A DNA stretch of 64,000 nucleotides from the NCBI RefSeq assembly GCF_900009265.2, contig NZ_LR735025.1, forward strand, positions 43,386-107,385. Reading direction: 5' to 3'. Shown here piece after piece: positions 1 to 9,400 of this stretch. Position numbers and translations under genes: made by a program. Source of the stretch: Planktothrix paucivesiculata PCC 9631 (lineage in GTDB: Bacteria > Cyanobacteriota > Cyanobacteriia > Cyanobacteriales > Microcoleaceae). The notes under the pieces were generated by a model. The model saw only the letters and a list, made by a program, of their open reading frames with translations. It searched no databases and was not told where the DNA came from. How positions within the stretch are numbered: position 1 is the first letter of the stretch; each line of letters opens with the position of its first letter.

Positions 1-368
1 TCAATTTGGTGGAGTCCACCTCCTTGAAAGTAAGGATCGGGAATAATCCCTGAAATTCCTGTGAGTTTTTCTAAAAATTTTAGGAAAACTGAAGAATTTA
101 ATTGATAAAGTAAAAACCGGGTGGCTTCACCCATTTGCAGTTCTGAAGTAGAGGCTAATTTTTTTTCAGCAGCCGCATCAAATTTTTTCCAACTGATTTC
201 TCCGGGTTGGGGAAATTCTTCTAATATTTGATCTAAAACCCATTCGGGGAGAAAATTATCAATGATAATATGGGGAAAGGGATCGGCTTGAGCATAGGAT
301 TGGCAATGTTGTTCTGCCAGAGCATTTAAAAAGTTAAAATCCAAACAAAACCTTAAAGATTGAGTCAT
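1..368 (-). CDS. 2OG-Fe(II) oxygenase-like protein, 3' part cut off by window edge
   Basis: An open frame runs from an ATG at 368 to the window edge (about 122 codons) without a stop. The translation begins MTQSLRFCLDF and contains PFPHIIIDNFLP, a typical opening of Fe(II)/2-oxoglutarate dioxygenases of the prolyl-hydroxylase type. Near the edge it reads PDPYFQGGGLHQI, which in related cyanobacterial proteins lies just before the first iron-binding histidine (HxD). The iron and 2OG residues lie outside the window, so activity cannot be judged. The gene lies 34 bp downstream of the sulfotransferase on the same strand and probably belongs to the same polysaccharide-related group. Confidence 0.72.
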   Translation of the reverse strand, partial: MTQSLRFCLDFNFLNALAEQHCQSYAQADPFPHIIIDNFLPEWVLDQILEEFPQPGEISWKKFDAAAEKKLASTSELQMGEATRFLLYQLNSSVFLKFLEKLTGISGIIPDPYFQGGGLHQI

Positions 369-402
369 TTTTTAAATCCTAAAATTGATAAAAAATTTGA
401 TT

Positions 403-1287
403 TTAACGGTTCCAGTGGGACAAATCCCAATTTAAAAACTCAGCAAGTTGCTGATTAGGTTCTCGAAATTTTTCTAATAACATTTGGCGAGTTTCTGAAC
501 GCATAGGCGGGGGCATATATTGTTGGGATTTCCATTGTTTATACTTGAAATGGCGTACCCATTGATAGGCTTGATCTTTCAAGGGCTGGGGTAAGAGGGA
601 CTTGAGTTGTTCAATCCCGGGAATCTGCTTGAAAGAAGAAGTTATTTGTTTCCGTACAAACCATTCTGGATCATCCTCCGCCTTATTGGCAACCAGGGTG
701 CTTTCCTCCATTAAATTAATAGTGGGATCAGCACCGAGAAAGGTAAGAATTTGGGAAATCATCTGGAGAGGATGTTGAATTAAGTCTTCCATAGGCAGGA
801 ACAGAAATGACTCTCGCGGATAAAATTTCAGATACTGTTCAATTTGATAGAAATAAAAACTACTGTCAATAAATTCACTTTGTTTGGCAATGGTTTCTTC
901 AAAGGTTTTTTCCACCGCTAGTTCCGGTTTATGGCGTGATCCTTTGAAGCGATGCACGTAAAATGAATAAGCCCGATCTACCGGATGTCTCATAATATAA
1001 ATGAGTTTAACCTCTGGTAAGGCTTTTACCAAACGTTCTACGGTATGAGGATATTGTTGTAAGCGGGAATAGGTGGTTGAAGCTTCTCCACAAATCTGAT
1101 CGGGTTTGGCTTGATGAAATAATGATTCATACCAGTCCATTCCTTGAGCATAATGAGCATCTACAGAAAAGAAGTCTGGCTCTTTTGGCGTAGACATGAA
1201 CACCTGGGGATGCCGACACAAATATTGATACAGTGTTGTTGTTCCTGATTTGGCTGCACCAATGATAATAAATTGGGGTTTAATCAT
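403..1287 (-). CDS. sulfotransferase domain protein
   Basis: PAPS-dependent sulfotransferase, likely transferring sulfate to a carbohydrate. With the ATG at 1287 it has 294 residues. The 5'-phosphosulfate loop is GAAKSGTTTLY at residues 10-20 and the 3'-phosphate site is RHPVDRAYS near residue 100. A TTG start 21 bp upstream (1308) would add seven residues, but the ATG places the PSB loop at the usual distance from the N-terminus. It lies between an oxygenase-like gene and a GT4 glycosyltransferase with a flippase upstream, so sulfation of an exported polysaccharide is a reasonable inference. The acceptor is unknown. Confidence 0.9.
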   Translation of the reverse strand: MIKPQFIIIGAAKSGTTTLYQYLCRHPQVFMSTPKEPDFFSVDAHYAQGMDWYESLFHQAKPDQICGEASTTYSRLQQYPHTVERLVKALPEVKLIYIMRHPVDRAYSFYVHRFKGSRHKPELAVEKTFEETIAKQSEFIDSSFYFYQIEQYLKFYPRESFLFLPMEDLIQHPLQMISQILTFLGADPTINLMEESTLVANKAEDDPEWFVRKQITSSFKQIPGIEQLKSLLPQPLKDQAYQWVRHFKYKQWKSQQYMPPPMRSETRQMLLEKFREPNQQLAEFLNWDLSHWNR

Positions 1288-1366
1288 CACAAAACGCTTT
1301 GGGATCAAGGGTTAGGGAAAGCCCGAAAGGGCTGAATACGATAGAGAAAAAGATCGTTAGATCGGA

Positions 1367-2449
1367 TTAAGAACGGAGTGCAATTTCAAAAGCTTGTTCA
1401 CACAGTCGGGCTGCATCATCCCAAGTGTAACTGGTAGCTTTGGTATAAGCACGATCTGACATCTGGCGCCACTGTTCCTGGGACATTTGACAAATCTTGA
1501 CAATCGCTTCCGCCATCTCCTCTGGGTCTTCTGGTTTGACTAAGATTCCGATACCGTCATTGAGGAGTTCCGGGGCTGCACCCGATGGCACTCCAATCAC
1601 CGGAGTCCGACAGGCCATGGCTTCTAAAATCGGACGTCCGAAGCCTTCAAAGCGACTGCCAAATAACCAAGCATCACAACTGGCATAGATATGTTTGATT
1701 TGATCCTGTGGAGGCTGACAGAAGAACTCACTCCCTGGGGGTAAGGGTAACTCAGGAACAGGGGGTTTAGTCCCAAAACAGACTAATTTTAAGTTAGGAA
1801 TCTGTTGAGATGCCAAAGCCAATGCTTTTAAAGTGATATCACATCCTTTCCAAGAGAGGGGAGAATATAACATTCCCACGGTGGGAACAGTTTGTTTCTT
1901 CCTGGGTTCGGCATAATATTTTTCCGCATCTATACTGTTAGGAACTAAGGAAACATTTTTATCTCCATATTCTTTCTCCATAATGTCCACTAACCACTGG
2001 GAAATCACAATTTTATGGAAAGGCAGCCTATAGGTAGCAGCGACCCGTTCTTTGGGTAAATAATCGTGAGTTTCATGATGGCGAATCATGTAGACTTTTG
2101 CTCCCTTCGAGGGGGAAAGATTGGCAACCCATTCGGCTGTTTCCCACCAAGTCGCCACCACAACATCCGCATCGGGAAGATCGGCATCGGTAACTGGGGG
2201 TGGATGATCCAAAATCTCGCGAGGTAGATCCATACCATCAAGATGGGAAGGCCCTTGATGTTTCGAGGGAATTAACCCTTTACCTTTTAATAAGGATTTA
2301 ACCTGCTGAACAACCGTAGATCTGCGTTTTTGAGGACAAACAATATAGACTTCATGACCTCGTTTTTGCAAGTGATAAGCTAGATCTGCATTAGATTGAA
2401 CCCCTCCTGCTAAACTCACCCAATTGGCTTGAACAAAGGTAATTTTCAT
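1367..2449 (-). CDS. glycosyltransferase family 4 protein
   Basis: A 360-residue GT-B glycosyltransferase. The N-terminal half opens with MKITFVQANWVSLAGGVQS, the glycine-rich acceptor-side loop of GT4 enzymes. The C-terminal half has the nucleotide-sugar domain, with SPLSWKGCD near residue 195 and the EGFGRPILEAMACRTPV block (E-x7-E) near residues 268-284. It uses an activated sugar donor; neither donor nor acceptor can be read from the sequence. It follows the flippase by 49 bp on the same strand and precedes the sulfotransferase, consistent with one transcription unit for a surface glycan. Confidence 0.93.
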   Translation of the reverse strand: MKITFVQANWVSLAGGVQSNADLAYHLQKRGHEVYIVCPQKRRSTVVQQVKSLLKGKGLIPSKHQGPSHLDGMDLPREILDHPPPVTDADLPDADVVVATWWETAEWVANLSPSKGAKVYMIRHHETHDYLPKERVAATYRLPFHKIVISQWLVDIMEKEYGDKNVSLVPNSIDAEKYYAEPRKKQTVPTVGMLYSPLSWKGCDITLKALALASQQIPNLKLVCFGTKPPVPELPLPPGSEFFCQPPQDQIKHIYASCDAWLFGSRFEGFGRPILEAMACRTPVIGVPSGAAPELLNDGIGILVKPEDPEEMAEAIVKICQMSQEQWRQMSDRAYTKATSYTWDDAARLCEQAFEIALRS

Positions 2450-2498
2450 TGTCGATTTCCCTAGTTTGAAATACGTTGATCTTGGATTCCTCTAAACG

Positions 2499-3839
2499 CT
2501 ACAAGATACTATCAATGGATAATCCACCTCCTAAACTATATCGAATTCCTCCTAGGAGAACAATCATCCCTAGGAGGATGAAAGTTGCCCCTAAATCCTG
2601 TTTGAATCCCAAAAGTCCTTCTTGCCAAAGCCCATAGTTAACCACAATATAAGAGGGAATATCATTAAATGCAACAACCAAGATAGCCCCTACTACTCCC
2701 ATCACAGAAAATGATAACGGAAGTAAAATCACCATGTATAGTAACTTAAATACATTACCCACGGCAATATAGAGGGGTTTTCCAATGGCAAATAGGGCTT
2801 TATTAATACTGCTATGTAGGATAAATGGCCACATTCCTAAAGCTAAAATCGGCAGCATCCAAGCGGCTTGTTCATATCTTTGATCATATAAACTCAAAAT
2901 GAATTGATCTCCAAAGCAAACCAGAATTGCTAAGGGTAAACTCATGAGCAATAATAATAATTTTCTTTTGTCTAAAATATTTTCTCGAAGTTGCGATCGT
3001 GGCAGATCCAACTGTTTAGAAATAACCGGAAAAACAACTTTATTCATCACCGCTTGCATTAGGGCTTTGGGAAGATCCGCTAAGGCAAAAGCAACGGTAT
3101 AAACCCCTAACATTTCTAAGGTTAATAATTTACCCAGGATTAAGCGATCAGATTGAGAGGCAAGGAAAGTCATCACCGTTGAAATAAATATCCAGCGCCC
3201 AAAGGAAATTAATTCTTTCAAGGCACTTTGATCCCAAGCCAAACCGTTCCGCATCTCGGTATTTAAACTATGACTCCTAATCAGTCCAAACACAGATGAA
3301 ATTAAGACTCCAATAATTAAGGCCCAAATTGTAGGACTGATCCAAGCCAAGACAATCATTACCACAAGGCTTAAACCTTGGACAATAAAGTCATAAATGG
3401 TCAGTGTTTTTAAGTTTAAATTGCGGTTCAAAGTCGCTAAAGATGTAGATTCAAAACCCGCTATGACGGTTCTAAAACCAACAATTGGCATAATCCATAA
3501 TAGTTGAGGCTCGTTATAAAATGAAGCAATTGGTGCTGTAATCAACAAACAAACAATCCATAATCCAAAACCTCGGAATACTTGAATTGTCCAAGCCGTA
3601 TTCAGAAATAATGGGTCTTCCCCGCGTTCACTGCGGATAATACTAGGGCGAATTCCAATATCTGAAAATAGGGTTAAACCGATAATAAAAGTATTAACCA
3701 GACCCATTAAGCCAAATAATTCAGGAACCAGAAGACGTGTTAGGATTAAGTTTCCGCCAAATCGTAATACCTGAGCGCCCCCATACCCAAAAAGAGTCCA
3801 AATTGTCCCTTGAATTGCCTGTTTACTTAGAGATGACAT
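2499..3839 (-). CDS. oligosaccharide flippase (MOP/Wzx-type polysaccharide exporter)
   Basis: A 446-residue, strongly hydrophobic inner-membrane protein with about 12 predicted membrane segments. The N-terminal block reads AIQGTIWTLFGYGGAQVLRF and then NLILTRLLVPELFGLMG, the signature of the polysaccharide synthesis/WzxC branch of the MOP superfamily. Such proteins flip lipid-linked oligosaccharides across the inner membrane. It is the first gene of the minus-strand cluster flippase, GT4, sulfotransferase, oxygenase. The region upstream (3840-4167) has no gene, so the cluster promoter is probably there. Confidence 0.9.
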   Translation of the reverse strand: MSSLSKQAIQGTIWTLFGYGGAQVLRFGGNLILTRLLVPELFGLMGLVNTFIIGLTLFSDIGIRPSIIRSERGEDPLFLNTAWTIQVFRGFGLWIVCLLITAPIASFYNEPQLLWIMPIVGFRTVIAGFESTSLATLNRNLNLKTLTIYDFIVQGLSLVVMIVLAWISPTIWALIIGVLISSVFGLIRSHSLNTEMRNGLAWDQSALKELISFGRWIFISTVMTFLASQSDRLILGKLLTLEMLGVYTVAFALADLPKALMQAVMNKVVFPVISKQLDLPRSQLRENILDKRKLLLLLMSLPLAILVCFGDQFILSLYDQRYEQAAWMLPILALGMWPFILHSSINKALFAIGKPLYIAVGNVFKLLYMVILLPLSFSVMGVVGAILVVAFNDIPSYIVVNYGLWQEGLLGFKQDLGATFILLGMIVLLGGIRYSLGGGLSIDSIL

Positions 3840-4113
3840 ATTAATTAAAACTTAATCTTTTTGTAGAACTCGCCCGAATAAATTAATGGGTTTTAAGGGT
3901 GCAATGTCCTTATCCATCAAGGCAAAAGTTTGTTTTCAACAGAGGTTAATCTGGGAGTAAACTAGAGTAAATTACTAACTGGGATATTTAGATTCCCTAA
4001 TGCTCAGGATAGAACTAATTCAGCTAGTTGTGCCACCATTATAAAGCCACTTCACAAAACCTTTACATTTTTCTTTACAAAAGCAGAAATAACCTTCCCA
4101 AAACCTCTGCTAC

Positions 4114-4148
4114 AAATAAGGGGTGCAGATAAACTGCACCCCTTATTT
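4114..4148. terminator. strong hairpin terminator
   Basis: A perfect 15-bp stem (4114-4128 with 4134-4148) with a 5-nt loop lies just past the stop of the small gene ending at 4168, which is read on the minus strand. The stem has a GC-rich core and A/T ends, so it could work in both directions. The rest of 3840-4113 is an intergenic stretch without a credible ORF, presumably holding the promoter for the flippase operon. Confidence 0.75.
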
Positions 4149-4167
4149 TGGCGATTTTATATTCAAC

Positions 4168-4404
4168 CTATGATCCGGGTTTTTTTCCAATTCCCAAATG
4201 TTGTTTACTCTCTCGAAGTTGTTCCCATAAGGTTTCGATTTGTACATAAGATTCTTCTGTTGACAGTTTTCCCCCGGTTTGCAGGCCAACAATAAAGTCT
4301 ACCTTTTGAGCAAATTCCTGCAAATTAGCATTAAACACAAGATTCTCAGGTGTGGCATTTCCTCGATAACGAGAACCCCAATAAAATGAACCTAGGTTGG
4401 TCAT
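4168..4404 (-). CDS. small conserved cyanobacterial protein (DUF7219-like)
   Basis: A 78-residue soluble protein. The block TPENLVFNANLQEFAQKV followed by GGKLSTEESYVQIETLW resembles a small family I know from cyanobacteria as DUF7219, whose function is unknown. There are no cysteines, signal peptide or membrane segment. It is followed by a strong hairpin and lies 162 bp downstream of the arsR-type gene on the same strand, so it could be read from that promoter or from its own. The family assignment is from memory of the motif. Confidence 0.72.
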   Translation of the reverse strand: MTNLGSFYWGSRYRGNATPENLVFNANLQEFAQKVDFIVGLQTGGKLSTEESYVQIETLWEQLRESKQHLGIGKKPGS

Positions 4405-4472
4405 CAGTTTCAGACTCCAGTTTACATGATTGTTTATTTTTACATGGAATGCCAGATTTTCAATCAGCTAAT

Positions 4473-4492
4473 AAAGTATATTTTGATACTTT
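4473..4492. promoter_or_regulatory. short inverted repeat between arsR-type gene and small gene
   Basis: AAAGTAT (4473-4479) and ATACTTT (4486-4492) form a 7-bp perfect dyad in the 162-bp gap. It could be a weak terminator for the ArsR-type gene or an operator for the gene downstream. The sequence alone does not decide. Confidence 0.25.
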
Positions 4493-4566
4493 AATTATAG
4501 CCTAATCAATTCCATCGGCTATTTGTTAAAAAGAATACAATTCTATTAATAACTATACAGCCGAAC

Positions 4567-4908
4567 TTAATCACAATCCTGATAGGTTGAAATGGGACTA
4601 GAATGGTGATAGTCAGCTAAATAGGCTTCGAGAACTCCAAACTGGCTATGGTTGAGACGATAGTAAATCCAACGTCCCTCTTGCCGACTTTTCAATAATT
4701 CGGCTTCCTTCAAAATTTTTAAGTGAAAGGACAACTTAGACTGGTTGACGGCTAACTGTTCACAAAGTTCACAAACACACAATTCTTGTTCTCGTAACAG
4801 ATTAATGACCTGCAAACGCAGAGGGTCAGATAGGGCATGAAACCTAGCAGCCATAACAGCGTTGGTAACAGGAACCGCAGGAGTTACCATGAGATTATTT
4901 GCAACCAT
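4567..4908 (-). CDS. ArsR/SmtB family winged-helix repressor
   Basis: A 113-residue winged-helix regulator. Residues about 22-95 hold the ArsR fold, with LSDPLRLQVINLLRE, the recognition helix NQSKLSFHLKILKEA, and the wing RQEGRWIYYRL. Cysteines 44, 46 and 49 in ELCVCELC match the alpha-3 metal(loid) site (CVC) of ArsR/CadC proteins, so As(III), Sb(III) or another soft metal is a plausible inducer. No arsenic-resistance gene is adjacent. The gene is divergent from a radical SAM enzyme 354 bp away, its best candidate target besides itself. Confidence 0.9.
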   Translation of the reverse strand: MVANNLMVTPAVPVTNAVMAARFHALSDPLRLQVINLLREQELCVCELCEQLAVNQSKLSFHLKILKEAELLKSRQEGRWIYYRLNHSQFGVLEAYLADYHHSSPISTYQDCD

Positions 4909-5262
4909 TAAGGATATCCTAAATTCCGGCGAATCACTCTAGCTTATCATCTTCGTTTCATTCCCATATAAAGTACAAATCAACCATTCTGAGGTGATCA
5001 TTCAAGATTGTTGATCCCCTTTTGGAATCTACAGTCCTCTGATGAAAATAAAAACTTGCTTCCTGTCTTTACATAACCCCCTGATTTGTAAAATCAAGTT
5101 TTACAAAACCCCCCTATTTTTAAAGCTGCAAGAAAAATTTGCCTATCGGTCTAAAGAATTGTTAAGTTTGCCGAGGATTATATTTGCTCTTAAAAAATAA
5201 AAACTACCATCTAAGCATATCAAAAATGTTTTTATAACACCCATTATTTAGGAACTAAGAAC
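4909..5262. promoter_or_regulatory. divergent intergenic region between ArsR-type repressor and radical SAM gene
   Basis: This 354-bp gap has no credible ORF. It contains the 10-bp dyad AGGATATCCT next to the arsR-type start (about 4911-4920) and a 9-bp perfect inverted repeat, TTTGTAAAA / TTTTACAAA, at 5085-5107, flanked by C-runs. Promoters for both divergent genes must lie here. Assigning either dyad to the repressor is inference. Confidence 0.35.
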
Positions 5263-6345
5263 ATGAAAGTAGCGAATTTAGCCCAGCTTGCTGTCAAGCA
5301 TATTCGCAGTGATTTTCTTGAGGAATTATATCTCAAAACTGGGTTTGAAGGGACTAAACCCATTGTCATTTATGGGATTGTCAATCAGCGCTGCAATTCT
5401 AAATGTCGATATTGCGAATACTGGCGGTTATCAGAGTATCAAGAAGAGATGACAATTGAGCAGTGGAAAAACGCGCTTCTAAGTCTCAAAACCTATATCG
5501 GCACCTATCATATTGAGTTTTCCGGGGGTGAACCCTTTATCAAACAAGGATTTATCGATCTCTTAGAATTCTGTGACCGGGAGAATCTCAAGTGGGGAGT
5601 AACAACGAATGCTTATTGTTTAACAGAATCTGTTGTTAAACGAGTGGTGGCTGCTCATCCTTTTAATATCAATATTTCAATTGATGCTCACATTGCTGAA
5701 ATCCATGATTATGTGCGCGGAGTTTCTGGAGCTTTAGAAAAAGTTAAAAAACATTTGCAATTTTTACTAGAAGAACGCAAAGTCCAAAGTCAAGATTTTC
5801 CGGTGATGATTAAACCAACAGTTCATGCTCACAATTTGCATATTATTCCCCAAATGGCGGAATGGGTAAAACAATTAGGAGCAACGGCGGTTAATTTTCA
5901 ACCCATTGATCGTTGGACACCTGAAACCTATAATGAACTCTGGATTTCTGAAGATCGCATGGACGAATTAGAAACCGTTGTTGAAACTTTAATTGAACAA
6001 AAACGCCAGGGTTTACCGATTATGAATAGTGAATCTCTGCTGCGAATGTGGCCGGCTCATTTTCGGGAAGAGCAAGCTCCTGCTAGTGTAGGTTCCTGTC
6101 GTGTGGGGTTACGCAACTATTTTATTCGCCCAAATGGGGATGTAGAAGTTTGCTGGTTTTATCCTCCCATTGGCAATGTTAAACATCAAAGTACGCGGGA
6201 AATTTGGGAAGGAAATGAAGCTCAAGATCGGCGTCAACAAACAACAAATTGCGATCGCCTTTGTCTCTATACCTGCTTATCTCAAAAAACCTTTACTGAT
6301 AAAGTTAAAATGGGGTTAACTTTATTAACTAATCATCAAAATTAG
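5263..6345 (+). CDS. radical SAM protein with C-terminal auxiliary cysteine cluster (SPASM-like)
   Basis: A 360-residue radical SAM enzyme. C44, C48 and C51 form the CxxxCxxC [4Fe-4S]/SAM motif, and GGEP follows at 88-91. The C-terminal region has C-x17-C around a PNGDVEVC block and then CDRLCLYTC, which suggests one auxiliary Fe-S site of SPASM/twitch type. Such proteins often modify peptides or small molecules; no precursor peptide is visible nearby. It is divergent from an ArsR-type repressor, is followed by a hairpin terminator and appears to be monocistronic. The substrate is unknown. Confidence 0.88.
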   Translation: MKVANLAQLAVKHIRSDFLEELYLKTGFEGTKPIVIYGIVNQRCNSKCRYCEYWRLSEYQEEMTIEQWKNALLSLKTYIGTYHIEFSGGEPFIKQGFIDLLEFCDRENLKWGVTTNAYCLTESVVKRVVAAHPFNINISIDAHIAEIHDYVRGVSGALEKVKKHLQFLLEERKVQSQDFPVMIKPTVHAHNLHIIPQMAEWVKQLGATAVNFQPIDRWTPETYNELWISEDRMDELETVVETLIEQKRQGLPIMNSESLLRMWPAHFREEQAPASVGSCRVGLRNYFIRPNGDVEVCWFYPPIGNVKHQSTREIWEGNEAQDRRQQTTNCDRLCLYTCLSQKTFTDKVKMGLTLLTNHQN

Positions 6346-6367
6346 TTAACTCAATTGCCCTTAATTT

Positions 6368-6410
6368 CTGCTATAGTTGGCTAAGGTTAACTATAGCAGT
6401 TTGGTTTTTA
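6368..6410. terminator. convergent terminator
   Basis: An 11-bp perfect stem (6368-6378 with 6389-6399), a 10-nt loop and a following T-rich tract lie between the convergent radical SAM gene and the chelatase gene. The T-run favours termination of the plus-strand gene. Confidence 0.75.
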
Positions 6411-6420
6411 TCTTTTATCT

Positions 6421-9400
6421 TTAAAGGCTTACTCCTTCTAAATCTGCTTCGGTTAACTCATACAAAGATTTTAATTTTTCTAAGGTTTCCCCATCGGTTT
6501 CCCAAAATCCGCGGCCATGGGCTTCTAACATTCTACCGACAATATTGCGAAAGGCTTCGGGGTTGGCTTGTCTTAATTGGGCTGCCATTTTTTCATCTAA
6601 AGCATAGGTTTTAGAAGCTTGATCATAAACCCAATTTTCTTGAAAATTTGTTGTTCCTCCCCAACCCATTAAGGCGGTCATCCGTTGAGAAATTTCATAG
6701 GCACCACCACTGCCTTGATTCACCATAGCTTCTGCCCATTTTGGGTTTAATAATTTAGTCCGATATTCAATTCTTAATAGGTCTTCTAAGGGTCTAGGAG
6801 TGGTATCTTTAGAAAAACTTTCGACAAAACTGGCTTTCACTTTTTGACCTTTTTGTGTTTCTGCCGCCCGTTTTAATCCGCCCGTATTGGCATAATATTC
6901 TTGAATATCGGTTAATCCATATTCTACGGAATCAATTTCTTGGACAATATTATCCATTGTGTTTAATAATTCTGTCATCACTTCCGGTCTAGCTTGTCCT
7001 TGATCTTTTCGTCCATAACTAAATAGATTTCGTCCTTTCCAAGTATTTGCTAATTCGTCTCCTGATTCCCAATTCCCATCAACAATTTGATCATTTACTA
7101 ACGATCCAAAATCCCCCGAAGGGTTAGAAAATAAACGGGCGGATGGGTTTTCTACTCCTTGCGATCGCAACTTTAAAGCGTGTTTTCTAATAAAGTTTTT
7201 ATCCTCGGGTTCTTCCGCATCAGCCGCCCGTACAAATAAATCATCCAATAATTCGATAATATTAGCAAAACTATCTCTAAAAATCCCCGATAAATTCCCT
7301 AAAATATCAATCCGAGGATGTCCGACTTGCTCTAAAGGTTGTAATTCATAACGCACAATTCGCCCGGTTCCTTCTTTAATGGGTTCGGCTCCCACTAATT
7401 CTAAGATAATTCCTAACGACTCCCCGCGAGTTTTAATTGCATCTAAACCCCATAACATCACTGCAACGGTTTCGGGATAATTCCCGGTTTCTGCTAACTG
7501 TTGATTAATGATTTTTTGAGCAATTTCTCGTCCTCTCAAATAGGCCGCCGCCGAAGGCATTCGATAGGGATCTAAGGCATGAATATTACGTCCGGTAGGT
7601 AACACTCCTGGCCCATCTCGCAGTAAATCCCCGCCGGGGGCTGGAGGAATATATTCCCCATTTAATCCTTTTAATAAATTGGTTAATTCATCAGATGTTT
7701 GTAATAATAAATCTCGAATTTGAGTCTCAGTTTCTGGGGTTAACTCATTCATGGATTCCGTGGAATAAGCATTGAGATAGGTGGTTAATTCTTCTTCCGT
7801 TGGATTCTCTCCAAATGTATGTAATCCCGATGAAAATAAACGCTGTTCTAATACTTGTAAATAATCATATATTTTGATAAAATAGTTATAAAGAACTTCC
7901 AGACTAAATAGTCGAGCGTTTTCGGTTGTAAAGGCAATGCCTAATTTTTTTCCCTCCTCAAAAGCACAATCTACCTCTAAACCCATAGCCACAATTTGCT
8001 GACTAATTGATTCTTGAAGGGTAGAATTTCTTTGTGGATCTTCTCGATATTCGGCAATTAACTCCCGTAGAGATACCAATTGTTTATACAGTCCCGCTCG
8101 ACCGTATGGCGGAATATTATAGGAAATTAACACCCCATAACCTCGACGTTTTGCTAACATTGATTCTGACGGGTTGTTAGCTGCATAAAGATATAAATTT
8201 GGCATATTTCCTAATAAAATATCTGACCAAGAATAGCCCGTATTTCCTAACGGTGATCCCGGCAACCATTCTACTGTTCCGTGCATCCCAAAATGAACAA
8301 TAGCATCGGCTTGAAATTCCTTTTGTAACCATTTATAAAAAGCCACATATTGAGGGTGCGGCGTTAAATCTCTTTCAAACATTAACCGCATCGGATCACC
8401 AGATAAACCTAAAGGCGGTTGCACTCCTATCCAAATATTTCCTAATTGAATTCCGCCAATATGATAATCCTCTCCAAAGGTTTTAATCCCGGTTTCTGTT
8501 AAGGATTTCCATTGTTTTTGAATTCGACTTCGTTGTAAATAGCCTAACCATTTCTCTAATTTATTGACATTAACTTGATTGGAAATAATAGAATTTTCTG
8601 CAAAAATAAAGTTTTGTTGAGCTTCCAATTTCTCATCGGCTATTTTAACTTTTTGAATTAAGGCTTCCCCCGTTTCTGGTAGCTCTCCAACGGTGTATCC
8701 TTGGGCTTTTAAGGCTTGCAAAACCTTCAATAAACTCTGGGGAACATTTAATAAAGCGGCGGTTCCTGTGGCTCCATATCCGGGGGGAAATCCATATAAA
8801 ATAATCGCAATTTTTCGCTGTTCTGGCGGTGTTTGTCGCAATTGAATCCAACTTTTTACCCGTCCAGTTAAACGTTTAACTCGTTCAGGAATTAAATAGA
8901 TATCTTCCCCCACTAATCCCCCTAAAGGTACGGTATCAATAGCACCATCAAGTTCGGGTAAGGCATATAAAACCACACTTTGTAAACCCCCAATTCCTTG
9001 ACGAGTCCAAGATAATAAATCCTGAATTAATAAAGGTGCAGCGATAAAATAAGGAACGTTTTTAACCGTTAAAATTTGTTTAGCAATTTCCACTTGTCTT
9101 CCGGCTTCCATTGATCCGGCTGGCCCTCCAACTAAAGGAAACCCAATGGTAGAAACAATTGCATCAACGGTTACAGCTTCTTTTGATAAGGATAAGGTTT
9201 GAATATTTCCCTGTTCTCGATGATTTAATTCATCCGTTGTTATCATCCAATCTCTAACGGCAACATGACCTTCAACGCCATTAATAAAAATTGGCAATGG
9301 AATTAAATTTTCCTGTTGAAAATAACGAATTAATTGGGGGATATAAGTTTGTTTAGTGATCACGTGCTTACGATAAAGTAATATTCCGACAACGGGATTA

